Source of the DNA: Wurfbainia villosa
Taxonomy: Eukaryota > Streptophyta > Magnoliopsida > Zingiberales > Zingiberaceae
Reading direction: 5' to 3'
Length of the DNA: 64,000 nucleotides
NCBI GenBank assembly: GCA_025175895.1
Contig: CM045989.1
Span: 19,151,928-19,215,927 of the forward strand
Shown: positions 22,101-33,243 of the stretch, one piece after another
How positions within the stretch are numbered: the stretch's first letter is position 1
Layout: every line of letters begins with the position of its first letter
Notes under the pieces: generated by a model
What the model saw: the letters and a program-made list of their open reading frames with translations, nothing else
What the model was told of the DNA's origin: nothing
The model's database searches: none
Translations under genes and position numbers: made by a program

Positions 22101-23554
22101 ATCATGTCTGCAATACTTTGTAGGGGTTCCAGGAAACCCGACGACTAGCTGAGGGAGAGATTACCGTCTTCATGGGCAATGCTTCAAAGGTGGCGGCTAT
22201 TGCAGTGGGAGACGTTTATTTATCTTTTGATAGGAATAAAGTTTTGGTTTTAAGAAATTGTTTTTATGTACCTACTTTTAGAAAGAATTTAATTTCAGTT
22301 TCTAAATTGTTTATGGATGGATATTCTGTTTCTTTTAATGACAAAGTGGTTATAAAAAGGAATAGGGAGATTATCTGTTCTGGTACATTGGTTGGAAATT
22401 TATATACTCTTGAACCAAAAACTCCCACGATGCATATAGAAATCAATAACTCATCTTCTAAGTCTAATAAGAGAAAAGAACCTTCGCAAATGAACCAAAC
22501 ATATCTTTGGCATCTAAGGCTTGGTCATATTAACCTAAGCAGAATTCAAAGGTTGATAGCTGATGGACCTTTGGGTTCATTAGTGGTGGAGGATCTCCCA
22601 ACCAGCGAATCTTGCTTGGAAGGTAAAATGACCAAGAGGCCTTTTAAGGCCAAGCGGTATAGAGCCAAAGATGTGTTAGAATTGGTTCATTCTGATTTGT
22701 GTGGTCCTATGTCTATCCAGGCAAGAGGTGGCTTTGAATACTTCGTCTCTTTTATAGACGATTATTCAAGGTATGGATACATTGACTTGATGCGCCGCAA
22801 GTCTGAATGCTTTGACAAGTTCAAAGAATTCAAGGCTGACGTGGAGAACCGTCAAGGTAAAAGTATCAAGACATTACGATCTGATCGTGGTGGCGAATAC
22901 CTCTTTGGAGAGTTTAGGTATTACTTATCAGAGGCTGGGATTCAATCCCAATTGTCCGCACCTGGCACACCCCAGCAGAATGGTGTGGCGGAGCAAAGGA
23001 AGAGGACTCTTATGGAGATGGTCAGATCGATGATGAGTTATTCTGAGTTACCTGATTCGTTCTGGGGGTTTGCTCTGGAAACAGCAGCACACATTCTGAA
23101 CTTGGTTCCATCTAAGTCAGTACCCTCTACTCCCACAGAGTTGTGGACTGGGCGAAAGCCTAGTCAAAGACATATTCGGATTTGGGGTAGTCCAGCACAT
23201 GTGCTGAAGGAAGATGGTGGTAAGTTGGAATCTCGTACAGAAGTACGCTTGTTTGTTGGCTACCCTATGGGAACGAAGGGTGGTTTATTCTATAGTCCTA
23301 GAGATCAGAAGGTGATCGTGAGTATGAATGCCAGATTTCTAGAGGAGGACTATGTGATGAACCACAAGCCCACGAGTAGGATTGTTTGAAGTCCGACTTG
23401 GTGCCCACCCAGCGAGGAGACACCACAAGTCACTGCACCGCGTGTCACAGAGCATACACAGGAGGCACCTCGTCGTAGTGGGAAGGTTGTTAGACAACCC
23501 GAGAGATTCATATTTTTGGGAGAGTCTTCAGACTTAGTCCCTGGTGAACATGAA
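22040..23554 (+). pseudogene. Element A protease-integrase, cut before RT
   Basis: The protease begins near 22080 with 'WCVDTGATDHVC', then a stop. From 22172 a 405-codon frame covers the rest of protease ('NFRKNLISVSKL'-type block), the pre-integrase zinc region ('YLWHLRLGHINLSR', about 22500) and the integrase core. Its Asp-Asp-Glu triad lies in 'LVHSDLCGPM', 'LRSDRGGEYL' and 'NGVAEQRKRTL'. The frame closes at 23389. A shifted tail ('RRSGKVVRQPERF') just before the RT domain continues to about 23554, where the LTR of H starts. RT, RNase H and the 3' LTR are gone. Confidence 0.9.
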
Positions 23555-24626
23555 CACTTGGAGACCAGATTTGCACCAACAAATCGCCCCAATAGCCATC
23601 AAGAACCGATTGCTTTTTCCTCCATCATGAGCTCCATATATAGCTTCAACCTGTGCTGGAAAAAGTCTATCAGTCAACTGATCGGGACAATCAGTCGACT
23701 GATGCCACTGTTGTTGTGAGACAACGGCTAGTTCAACGTTGGATAAGTCCAACGGAACTACCATCAGTCGACTGATTGTGACCATCAGTCGACTGATGGA
23801 GTCCTCACTCGACCAGTCGAGTCTCGACTCCATTCTGTGGTCGAATTCTCGAGCACCAGTCGACTGATCACACAATCAGTCGACTGCTCGAGCCATCAGT
23901 CGACTGCCCACCTCTGGCAGTCGACTGCTAGGCCATAACCCGCAGTCAAACCCTAGTTGACTCGGTCCATTCGACTTCCACATGGCACCAGTCGACTGGC
24001 ACACCTCAAACATGAGGTTTTAACTCAAGTATGGTTCCCCCATACTTGCTAGACCACCCTTAGCCTAGACCTAAGCCTTCTAGCCACCTCCATCAGCCTC
24101 ACGTCTCTCAGATCCCTCCAAGTCATCCATGACTTGTTCATCCATCGCGCTAGCCTTCAGGTGCTTCCGTCGGCTATGTCATGCTAACGGTGTCTACACC
24201 GCCAAGGCACATTGGACTTACGCCGCCAAGACTCCGCTTGGACTTTACGCCGCCAACCATTGGACTTATGCTGCCAAGACTACCGCTTGGACTTTACGCC
24301 GCAAAAATTAATCCCCTTGGACTTCAAATGCCAACCCATGTTGGACTTTCCATGCCAAGACCATGTTTGGACTTTCCTTGCCAACTCATGTTGGACTTTC
24401 CATTTGCCAAGACCCATGCTTGGACTTTCCTTGCCAACACATGTTGGACTTTCCATTTGCCAAGTACTCAGGACTTGGACTTTCCCAAATGCCAAGTGTC
24501 CAACTTGGACTTTCCATGACAATTATATTGTCATATGTTTTTGTCGAAACATCAAAACACATCAAAACATCACTCGAGCCAAACTCGAGTCCTGGTCAAT
24601 CGTGACCTGGGCCGATTGCACCAACA
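23555..24626 (-). repeat. Truncated 3' LTR of element H
   Basis: Aligns with 30981-32052, including eight CAGTCGACTG copies and the 'TTGGACTTTCC' minisatellite. It ends GATTGCACCAACA, followed by the PPT. The first about 396 bp of the 5' LTR (30585-30980) have no counterpart here, and element A sequence sits there instead. The loss covers the LTR's downstream end on the element strand. Confidence 0.88.
24190..24520. repeat. TTGGACTTTCC minisatellite in the H 3' LTR
   Basis: Around ten degenerate units of 24-36 bp built on TTGGACTTTCC or TTGGACTTTACGCC followed by 'TTGCCAA-ACATG'-type text. The same array is at 31616-31945 in the 5' LTR. It gives overlapping open frames on both strands that are not genes. 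Confidence 0.8.
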
Positions 24627-26440
24627 ATCTCCCCCTTTTTGATGTTTGACAAAAAAACCAAACAAATGATTGAGTTAGAATACTAACTCTAATCCTTTAC
24701 CAATTATCCCAAATTGGTAAATGCTCTCCAAATGTTTTCCCCCAAACATTCTCCCCCTTTTTGACTAACAGCAAAAAGTTGTCTCCCCAAGAGGGTCAAT
24801 GTCTCATGTCCCAATGAGATCTTACAATCTCCCCCTTGGTCCAAAAATACTTAGGATGCCTACCATCTTCCTAGTGATAAGTCCAATATCACTCAAGAGA
24901 GACAATCCTATTAACTCTCCCAATTTCCAAATTGGGTATCAAGAATCCCATTTTCCACCTCATGAGGAAAAAATCCCATCCATCATCCCATGATGGATAC
25001 TTCCCCCTAAAGGCTTGCTCCCCCTTGACCATTGCACCAACAATGTCCTTGGGAATTCCCTAAGCCAATAGGAATTCTAAGCCATCAAAATTAAGGTTAG
25101 AAATTCAATATTGAACTTTCCAGCACCTTAAAATTGATACAACCCCTAAACACCTCTCCTAATCCATATCCAATGGATTTTCACCCTTTATCATGCTTCC
25201 CAAAGTATATCATAGGGTTAAGAGTGGTTAGGGACCTTAATCGCAGCTGAAATCGGGTTAAACAACTGTGGTTACCCCAAATCGAGCTATCGATCGACTC
25301 TGTCGGCTACGATCGATGTGTCCATCACCGATGCACGGCAACGATGAGTGATACAGATCAGTCGAGTCAACAACGCTGCCATCACGATCGCGCTGTAGAA
25401 GCGCGATCGATAATCAAAACTCGATTTTGAAATCAGAAATGAGTTTTGAAAAATCATAACTAATTATACGTATATCAAAAAATCACAAAATTGGATACGT
25501 ATAATACTCATGACTAATACAATGGGTGAAAAATGTTTGAAAATTATTTTACCCATTAAATAGTGAAATTGGTACAAAGTTCAAAACCATTAAAATTTTC
25601 AATGTTTTGGCCCTACTTTGTATCAACTTCATCAATGGTGATTGCTATCAAAAGATAGACTTCACCAAGGTTTTTCAAAAAGATTTTAAAATGTTTTCAA
25701 AACCTTATCTTGGATCATATTCCTTGGGCTCTATGTATGTGACTTGTACACAAGCTCTCCCAATGATCCACTACTAAAATTAGATGAGTTTTAGTTCATC
25801 TAGATGCAAAAACTATGCACCTTGAACTTAACTCATATCCTAGCATCTCACATGTATCTAGGGTGTATACATACACATACATGTTAATTAGATGTGAGGT
25901 GTGGGTTTTGTTCTCCCTAAACTAGGGTTTCATGCATTTTCTAAAGCAACTCTACTTGATTCCCTTATAACTGGGACTCCAAGTCATGCCATAGTCCTTA
26001 AATCAATTTTAATCAAGTTAATGCATGAATGTATGATCATGGCATAAATAATAGCATTATTAAAACATGGCCAATGATCATGATGTCATGACATATGATG
26101 AAATTTAAGAACACATGACATCTAAAATAACCCTAAACAATGTCATGACATGGTATATGATAGGATGCAATTTCATGTCATAATATATCAACTTTCATAA
26201 GCAATACCATTATACAAATATTCATTCATACACACAAGATTTTTCAGAAACAAAGATTTCATTTAACTTAAAACTTGTCTTTTACATTCAAAATGGAGAT
26301 TGGCTATGATCAATCTCACTACAAAAAAAAATGACAACCACAAAAAAATCTAATATCCTCTAATCGTCCGCAGGAGGTGGCGGTGGAGGAGGCTGCTGAC
26401 TCAGGGTCCAGGCCCGCATCATCTCTAGCATATCGGTGAT
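24627..26440 (-). other. PPT and 3' noncoding region of element H
   Basis: PPT (plus-strand ATCTCCCCCTTTTT) at 24627-24640, further CTCCCCC tracts to 25025, then AT-rich spacer. A cluster of CGATCGAT-type words lies at about 25265-25420, and a TCCTAGCATCTCAC variant at about 25850. No coding sequence is seen until the ORF ending near 26448. Confidence 0.75.
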
Positions 26441-26447
26441 CTTTGCT

Positions 26448-27548
26448 CTATCGCCCCGGTCTCCTCCATCCGATCGAGACGTGCGCCGAAGGAAGCTCGC
26501 TGCAAATAGCTCGATGACCTAAGCGTCGTCGATCACGATAGTCGTGAAATCTGGACTCCAGCCGGCCACGACGATCTGATGGACCCGCCGCTGATGTGTC
26601 TATCGGCATCTGGTCATCCTCATCAGTGGTGTCCGCATCCTCGCAGCCCTCTGTCGCCTCTCTGGGTACCGGAGGAGGCTCTCTGCGTGCCCTGGGGGGT
26701 GGTCGAGGCGCCAACTCCATCTGTCCAGCGCCCATCCATAGCTTTGCTAACGAGAAGTTATGAATTGATATACAGTCGTACACCTCCGATAGCGCTCTTA
26801 GAGAGCCCCTGTGGATGTTGACGCCTACTGAGTCTAGCCATGCTGTGATGATATGACCAAATGGCATATGCACTTTCCCTTGTACAGGGGAAGTGAAGTG
26901 CACAATGCAGTGGAAAATGTTTAATGCAAAGTTTATATCTAACTGATGACGCATGGCATATAGAAGAAAAAGATGGGGAGGCCGAATCTTGGCCAGACCC
27001 CGAGTGACAATGGGAAGAAAACACCCAACAATGACCTTGTAAAGGACATTGTCAGGTGCCGACAACTCAGTGATAGGAAATATATTCTGGGCCAGTGGAC
27101 GAGGATAACCAAAGATATGCTCATGCATGGACTCCATAGAGATATGGGCAAAAGGCTCAGGTAGAGGAAAGTCCATGGTAGGGTAAAAAATAAAGGTGTC
27201 ATCTGAAGGCCTACACTCGAGAAACTCCTACAGTATCGCAGGAGTGAACTTTAATTCGCGTTTTGCAACGCGAGTAGTGTAAGTAGGGCCGTCATCCACC
27301 TTTTTAAGGTTTTGATAGAATTCCTTAATAAGGTCATCATTAATTGGATGCGTGCACAAGACGATTTTTATCAGATTGTAGTATGCAATTAATTCCATGA
27401 CATCACTACAATGCCTATTGAAAAAGTCCCTATCGATGTACCTAACCAACATAGGTTGGTACAATCGAGATTCACCCTCGGGTGGATCATTCCTACGGGC
27501 TCTCCTATTATGAATGCAATGTGATGATATGACATGCAATGGCAACAA
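26448..27548 (-). pseudogene. Second ORF of element H, 'putative plant transposon protein'-like
   Basis: A continuous reading frame runs leftwards from about 27548 to 26448, interrupted by one stop at about 27227. It includes 'FYQNLKKVDDGPTYTTRVAK', 'LECRPSDDTFIFYP', 'LPIVTRGLAKIRPPHLFLLY' and a Pro/Arg-rich, acidic C-terminus. The style resembles proteins annotated in plants as putative plant transposon proteins (my recollection is Pfam PF20167), often carried by retrotransposons. Function is unknown. It sits where some SIRE elements carry an envelope-like ORF, but I see no clear signal peptide or membrane anchor. Start and family are inferred. Confidence 0.65.
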
Positions 27549-28828
27549 TACACGATTAGATAAACCTAAATTGTAATGGAAATGAAAATTAGGGCTCGGA
27601 AAGAAAAATCATTACTTAGGCGCCATTTGAATGTGTATGCCGGAGGGAAGACTCAAATGTTGCTGAGGATCGCCGGAAAAGTCATCGGAGAGCTTCAGAC
27701 GCCGGAACCCTAATCGGAACAGGAGAAATAAACCCTAAATCATGCAAACTAGGGCTCCAAAATAGGTGAAAAATGGAAGAGGAGAGGCTTGTTTATCAAA
27801 CCTAAGACTTTGGAAGGTTGGCACGGCCGGAAGAGTCGGTCGGAGAGGGAGACGACGATCGGAGAAGGAAAGGTGAAGAGAGGTTAAATCGCGTGAAGGC
27901 GCCGAACCCTAGCGGTTCAGCGTTTTAAGCGATTGATCGGGTGATGTGGAGCATCGATCGTGATAGTGGTTTATTACCAGGGTTTACCGAGCGGCGGTCG
28001 TATGCGGCGGCTCATTCTTGAACCTTACGTAGCGTGCTGATATCATCGGTCGATGATGTGCACATCACTCGGCTCGTCGAGCACTTTCGTGATGGCCTTG
28101 ACCTCGGTGAGCGATTACCATCGTCGGATGGACCTCATCGATCGGGATGTTCGATCAGTCGAGTCATGGAGCTAGCACTCGACTGATGGCCATATCGTAT
28201 CGCGCTACAGTGTTATCGATCGTGATAAGCGATAATCGATCGGGATATCGATTTCGCAAAATCAGAAGATCTCGATTTCATCATCTTAATTATTCCATTT
28301 TATCACGTTAGATCTTGTATATCGAATGTATTGATGTTATACTTTTATTCATGTATTTGTTAATGTATTTTAATGTTTTATTTCATTTTTGCAAACATTA
28401 ACATTCAATGATTTCCAAAACCTAACATCTCACCCTTTCTAAGTGTTGAAATACACAATCAAGGTAAAAGACTTGTTTTGTGAGATGTAATCTATCCTAG
28501 ACATTCCTTCCATGCAAACATATGGTAAAACATATGAAGCATGGTGAATACAAGACATCAAGTTGTGTGGCACTTGAGTATCACTCTAGATGTTACCTTT
28601 ACATCTTAACCACACATTTCTTGATACATGACCTTCCAAAGTGTGCCAATAATCAAAGGTACACACTATGACCTCTAAATCTAGATCGTGTCAATTTTAT
28701 TGATTTTCATGTTTTCAAGATATATATTGACACAACCTAAAATTCTTTAAAATTAAGGCTCAAGGATATTTCCAAGGTAACCATAACCTTGAAAGTAACC
28801 TTAAAGTGCCACCTTTATCATGGTTGAG
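27549..28828 (-). other. Spacer between gag and second ORF in element H
   Basis: Where an autonomous SIRE would have protease, integrase, RT and RNase H (about 4 kb), there is 1.28 kb of noncoding DNA. It holds a cluster of ATCGATCG-rich words and GTCGA palindrome relics (27940-28260) and the motif CCTAACATCTCAC at about 28425. No pol motif is seen in any frame. Confidence 0.75.
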
Positions 28829-30518
28829 TTAACTACCCATCCAATCAAGGTTGGCACACCCTAAACCCATCTTAGCTGAATCAATCACGCTCTTAGGAAC
28901 CCAAAACCGATTTGAGCTCCTAGGGTTAATTAGGTATTCCTTAGGGATAACCTCCCTAGATACCTTCCTAATGACCCTCCTAGGATTATTAGCCTTGGTC
29001 ATTTTGGTCTTGCCTAGGTTAACCTTAGGGATTGTCTCCCTAACAACCTTCTTAGTGGCCATCCTCGGTTTCTTCGAAACCATGGCCAATAGGCACAAAC
29101 CTTGGTCAACTCTAGGAATGACTTCCCCATTGACCTTGGTCTTCCTAGACCTAGTTAGTGTCCCATAGTCGAATGGAACACTATGGTAAGTCACCTTGGA
29201 CTTAGGTTTGTGACCCAAACCATTCTTGCCCTTGGTTGACTTTTGACTCTTAGATCCTAGATGTTGACTTTGACTTCTTGACCTAAGAGTTTGACAATTT
29301 GACCCTTGAAATTGATTTTGTATCTTGTTTAGGGTCTTTTCCAATTTCTCAAGCCTTGACCTCAAGGCTTGGTTCTCTAATTCTAATTGCCCAATTTTAG
29401 AATTTTTATTTAAATCTTGGGCATTGGACTTTCTTGGCAAATGCCTAGTCCATTTTGGATTAAAACCTAGATGTTCTTGGATTTTCTTAATAGATTCCTT
29501 AGGTATTGTTTTTCTAGGGACATTAGTCCCAAATTTCTCCTTATTCTTAAGGTGAACATTCTTAGCTCCTAAACACATATGTTTGTTATTTCTAGCATGC
29601 TCTTTATGATACATACCACAATTGCTAAAATTAGTTCTAGCATGCTTTAAATTAGACGGAGCATTATTTAAATATACCTTAGGATTTGCCTTAGTGGCTC
29701 CCCCTACTTGTGATGCTCCCCTTTGCCCCTTCTTCTTCTTCTTTGGGCATTGACTCGTGAATGACCTGTAGTCGGCATTTGAAGCAAATGACATGCTCCT
29801 TGCTCTTTTGTCTTGGAGAACCCGTCAGTTGAATTTTGTTGACTTTAGGTGCGGAGGAGCTCTTGATCCTCTTTGGACATTTGCTCTTGTAATGCCCATA
29901 CTCCCTACACTCAAAGCACATAATATGATTTTTGTTTGAAAATAAAGTGTTTGAGTTACCTAGGGTGGTGGTAGGTGCCGGAGTTGAATTTTGAGCTTCC
30001 TCATCTTGATCGAATGTTGAAAGCTCTTCTTTAGGTTGCTCCGGTGTAGAGAATGGTCTCTCCTCCTCAATCCTAGAAGTAGATGCTTCTTCCACCTCTT
30101 CTACTTCTTCTTTCTCCGATTCGGAAGTTGACTCCATCTCAACTTCCGATTCCTCACTTTCACTTGAGGATGAACTCTCCTCATGGTATCTTGCCAATTT
30201 TCTCCATAGCTCCTTGGCATACATGTAATCCCCTAGCTTGCACAAAACATCATTAGGGATTAAATCTTCCAAAAGTTTCATTACCTTAACTTCGGTCTTG
30301 ACCTTTTGGCGTTGCTCTTGGGTCCACTTTTTCAATTTTAGGACATTCCCCTTCTTATCCCTAGGGGGTTCAAGGCCTTCAACGAGGATGAACCAATCCT
30401 CTATGTTCATCATCAAGAATGTTTCCATTCTTGCTCTCCATGCCGGAAAATCTTCTGGATCATATGGAGGTGGAGTATTGATTTCCCATCCAAGCTTGTC
30501 TTGGAAGTCCATCTTCAC
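28829..30518 (-). pseudogene. Element H gag (SIRE-like), frameshifted
   Basis: Open pieces 30518-29691 (275 codons) and 29794-28829 (321 codons) overlap in different frames and represent one gag. Order: 'FPAWRARMETFLMMNIEDWF' near residue 23, 'AKELWRKL', a Ser/Glu-rich acidic tract, CCHC knuckle 'CFECREYGHYKSKC' (about 29890-29930), a damaged second knuckle starting 'CFKC' where the frame shifts, a coiled coil (about 29330-29400), and the SIRE-type end 'NRFWVPKSVI'. It is the best-preserved gag of this family here. No pol follows, so it could at most have supplied particles. Confidence 0.88.
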
Positions 30519-30570
30519 CCTCTAGCCTTTTTCCTTAGCTCCCGGTTGTTAATTCGTAGAAGAGCCCCGG

Positions 30571-30582
30571 GCTCTGATACCA
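30571..30582 (-). promoter_or_regulatory. Primer binding site of element H
   Basis: Plus-strand GCTCTGATACCA, two bases from the LTR edge at 30585. Confidence 0.92.
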
Positions 30583-30584
30583 CT

Positions 30585-32052
30585 TGTTAGGAATATTGGA
30601 ACGGCTATAGGGGGGGTGAATAGCGTAGATGAAATTCGATCACGTTTGTATCTACAATTTCATTAGTGCGCAGCGGAAATAGAAATAATAAAAGCAATAA
30701 CGAAATAGACAACAAGCTAACACAATGATATAACGTGGTTCGGAACCGCACGGTTCCTACTCCACGGATCGAGCTCTAAAGAGCCCTAATGATGCACACG
30801 CACTCACTAATGATAAACACTCCTTCTCGACACAAGTCGGAGGCGGAGAAACCCCTTACAATAGATCTTACAACAGTAAGAACGAAATACAAGCAATATA
30901 CAATGTAAATATGAAATACAAGTAAAGAAAAGACTTTACAACACTTGTTTTGATTGCTTGAATGCTTGGTTGCTTGCTTGCACTTGGAGACCTAATTTGC
31001 ACCAACAAATCGCCCGAATAGCCCTCAAGAACCGATTGCTTTTTCCTCCATCATGATCTCCATATATAGCTTCAACCTGTGCTGGAAAAAGTCTATCAGT
31101 CGACTCATCGGGACAATCAGTCGACTGATGCCACTGTTGTCGTGAGACAACGGCTAGTTCCACGTTGGATAAGTCCAACGGAACTACCATCAGTCGACTG
31201 ATTATGACCATCAGTCGACTGATGGAGTCCTCACTCGACCAGTCGAGTCTCGACTCCATTCTGTGGCCGAATTCTCGAGCACCAGTCGACTGATCACACG
31301 ATCAGTCGACTGCTCGAGCCATCAGTCGACTGCCCACCTCTGGCAGTCGACTGCTAGGCCATAACCCGCAGTCAAACCCTAGTTGACTCGGTCCAGTCGA
31401 CTTCCACATGGCACCAGTCGACTGGCACACCTCAAACATGAGGTTTTAACTCAAGTATGGTTCCCCCATACTTGCTAGACCACCCTTAGCCTAGACCTAA
31501 GCCTTCTAGCCACCTCCATCAGCCTCACGCCTCTCGGATCCCTCCAAGTCATCCATGACTTGTTCATCCATCGCGCTAGCCTTCAGGTGCTTCCATCGGC
31601 TATGTCATGCTAACGGTGTCTACACCGCCAAGGCACATTGGACTTACGCCGCCAAGACTCCGCTTGGACTTTACGCCGCCAACCATTGGACTTATGCTGC
31701 CAAGACTACCACTTGGACTTTACGCCGCCAAAATTAATCCCCTTGGACTTCAAATGCCAACCCATGTTGGACTTTCCATGCCAAGACCATGCTTGGACTT
31801 TCCTTGCCAACTCATGTTGGACTTTCCATTTGCCAAGACCCATGCTTGGACTTTCCTTGCCAACACATGTTGGACTTTCCATTTGCCAAGTACTCAGGAC
31901 TTGGACTTTCCCAAATGCCAAGTGTCCAACTTGGACTTTCCATGACAATTATATTGTCATATGTTTTTGTCGAAACATCAAAACACATCAAAACATCACT
32001 CGAGCCAAACTCGAGTCTTGGTCAATCGTGACCTGGGCCGATTGCACCAACA
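30585..32052 (-). repeat. 5' LTR of element H
   Basis: Starts TGTTAGGAAT and ends GCACCAACA, 1468 bp. It contains the shared 'TAGGGGGGGTGAATAGC' block (about 30607-30625), a minus-strand TATATATG near 31063, eight perfect CAGTCGACTG palindromes between about 31115 and 31425 (upstream of the TATA on the element strand), and the TTGGACTTTCC minisatellite at 31616-31945. Immediately to its right is mid-RNase H sequence of gypsy element J. Confidence 0.9.
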
Positions 32053-32450
32053 TCTTCTAGCCAAACCAATTACAAGAGAGCCCTTGTGGATGTATTTAGC
32101 TATTTCAGAGGGAGCCATCAGTTCAATATTACTAAAGAAGAAGGTTCTCAGCAACAACCTATTTATTATATCTGTCATATCTTGAAAGGAGTAGAATCAT
32201 GGTTTACTAAGCTGGAGAAGTTGGCGTATGTTCTAGTTTTGACAGGCCGCAAGTTGAGGCCATATTTTCTAGCTCACCCAATTAATGTTTTGACTCACAG
32301 TGAGTTAGGCAAGGTGGTGACTAAGCCTAATTTCTCCGGTAGATTGGCTAAATGGGCAGTGGAGCTAAGCGAGTACGACGTTCATTATCAGTCCCAAACC
32401 ATCATCAAGCCTCAGGCTTTAGCTGATTTTCTGGCAAAGGTACCTGTTGG
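32053..32450 (+). pseudogene. Element J RNase H (end of RT/RH)
   Basis: Reads 'LAISEGAISS' and, after a frame change near 32120, 'QQPIYYICHILKG', 'LAYVLVLTGRKLRPYF', 'HPINVLTHSELGKVV', 'GRLAKWAVELSEYDVHY' and 'KPQALADFLAK'. This is the connection/RNase H region typical of Tat elements. The RT upstream is lost at the junction with the H LTR. Confidence 0.85.
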
Positions 32451-33243
32451 TTCAGGGAATAGCTCGACTGAAAAAGAAGAGGGGTTGGAGGTGTGGAATG
32501 TCTTTGTGGATAGTTCTTCTGGATCTACAGGCAGTGGAGTGGAGGTACTATAAATATCCCCCGAGAAGGAGGAAACACACATAGTTGTGTGTTTGGGATA
32601 TCGAGCATCTAACAATGAAGCAGAGTACACAGCCATCCTAGCTAGGTTACAAGCCGCCAGAGTTGTGGGAGCAACTTCTGTCATGATCCATTCGGATTCC
32701 CAATTAGCAGTGTCACAAATCGAGGTTTCTTTTACGGTCTAGGAAGAAAGATTGCAGAAATATTTAATGACTTTTGAGAAAGAGAAGGTTCATTTTCGAC
32801 AAATTCTATTGCAACAGGTTCCGAGAGAGAGTAATTGGAAGGCGGATGAGTTGGCTCGGCTAGCTGGTGCTATGGAGGGGGTAAAACAACCTGGAGCGGT
32901 CTGCTTGGAAGTTCCCACTTATTTGGTGATATATAATGTGGATGAGGCCATATCAAAAGTGGATCAGATCCCTGACTGGAGGACTGATATCATGGCATAC
33001 TTACAGCAAGGGAAGGTTCCAGAAGAAACAGGAGCGGCATCTGTTTTGGTGAGTAGAGCGAAGTGGTTCACCATCGTGGACGGAGTCCTATATAAGATGT
33101 CTTTTGGGTGGTGGGCCCGGTTGAAATGTTTGGGAAATGAAGATATTGAATGGGTACTCTGGGAAATACATGAGGGTTGTTGCAGTAACCATTTGGGAGG
33201 AAAAGCTTTGGCTAGGAAAGTCTTGTTAGCAGGGTATTTTTGA
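32451..33243 (+). pseudogene. Element J archaeal-type RNase H and linker
   Basis: The second RNase H shows the acidic residues expected of the family in 'NVFVDSSSGSTG', 'ASNNEAEYTAIL', 'VMIHSDSQL' and 'NWKADELARLA'. In-frame stops fall near 32551 and 32740. This extra domain is the hallmark of the Tat/Ogre lineage. A linker then leads to the integrase zinc region. Confidence 0.88.

Noticed and set aside
24181..24649. Overlapping open frames on both strands (also 31607-32060)
   Set aside because: They arise from a minisatellite whose unit lacks stops in several frames. The same peptides recur in both H LTRs and no domain is present.
26448..27548. Second ORF of H as a retroviral-type envelope gene
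   Set aside because: Its position fits an env-like ORF, but no convincing signal peptide, membrane anchor or cleavage site is visible.
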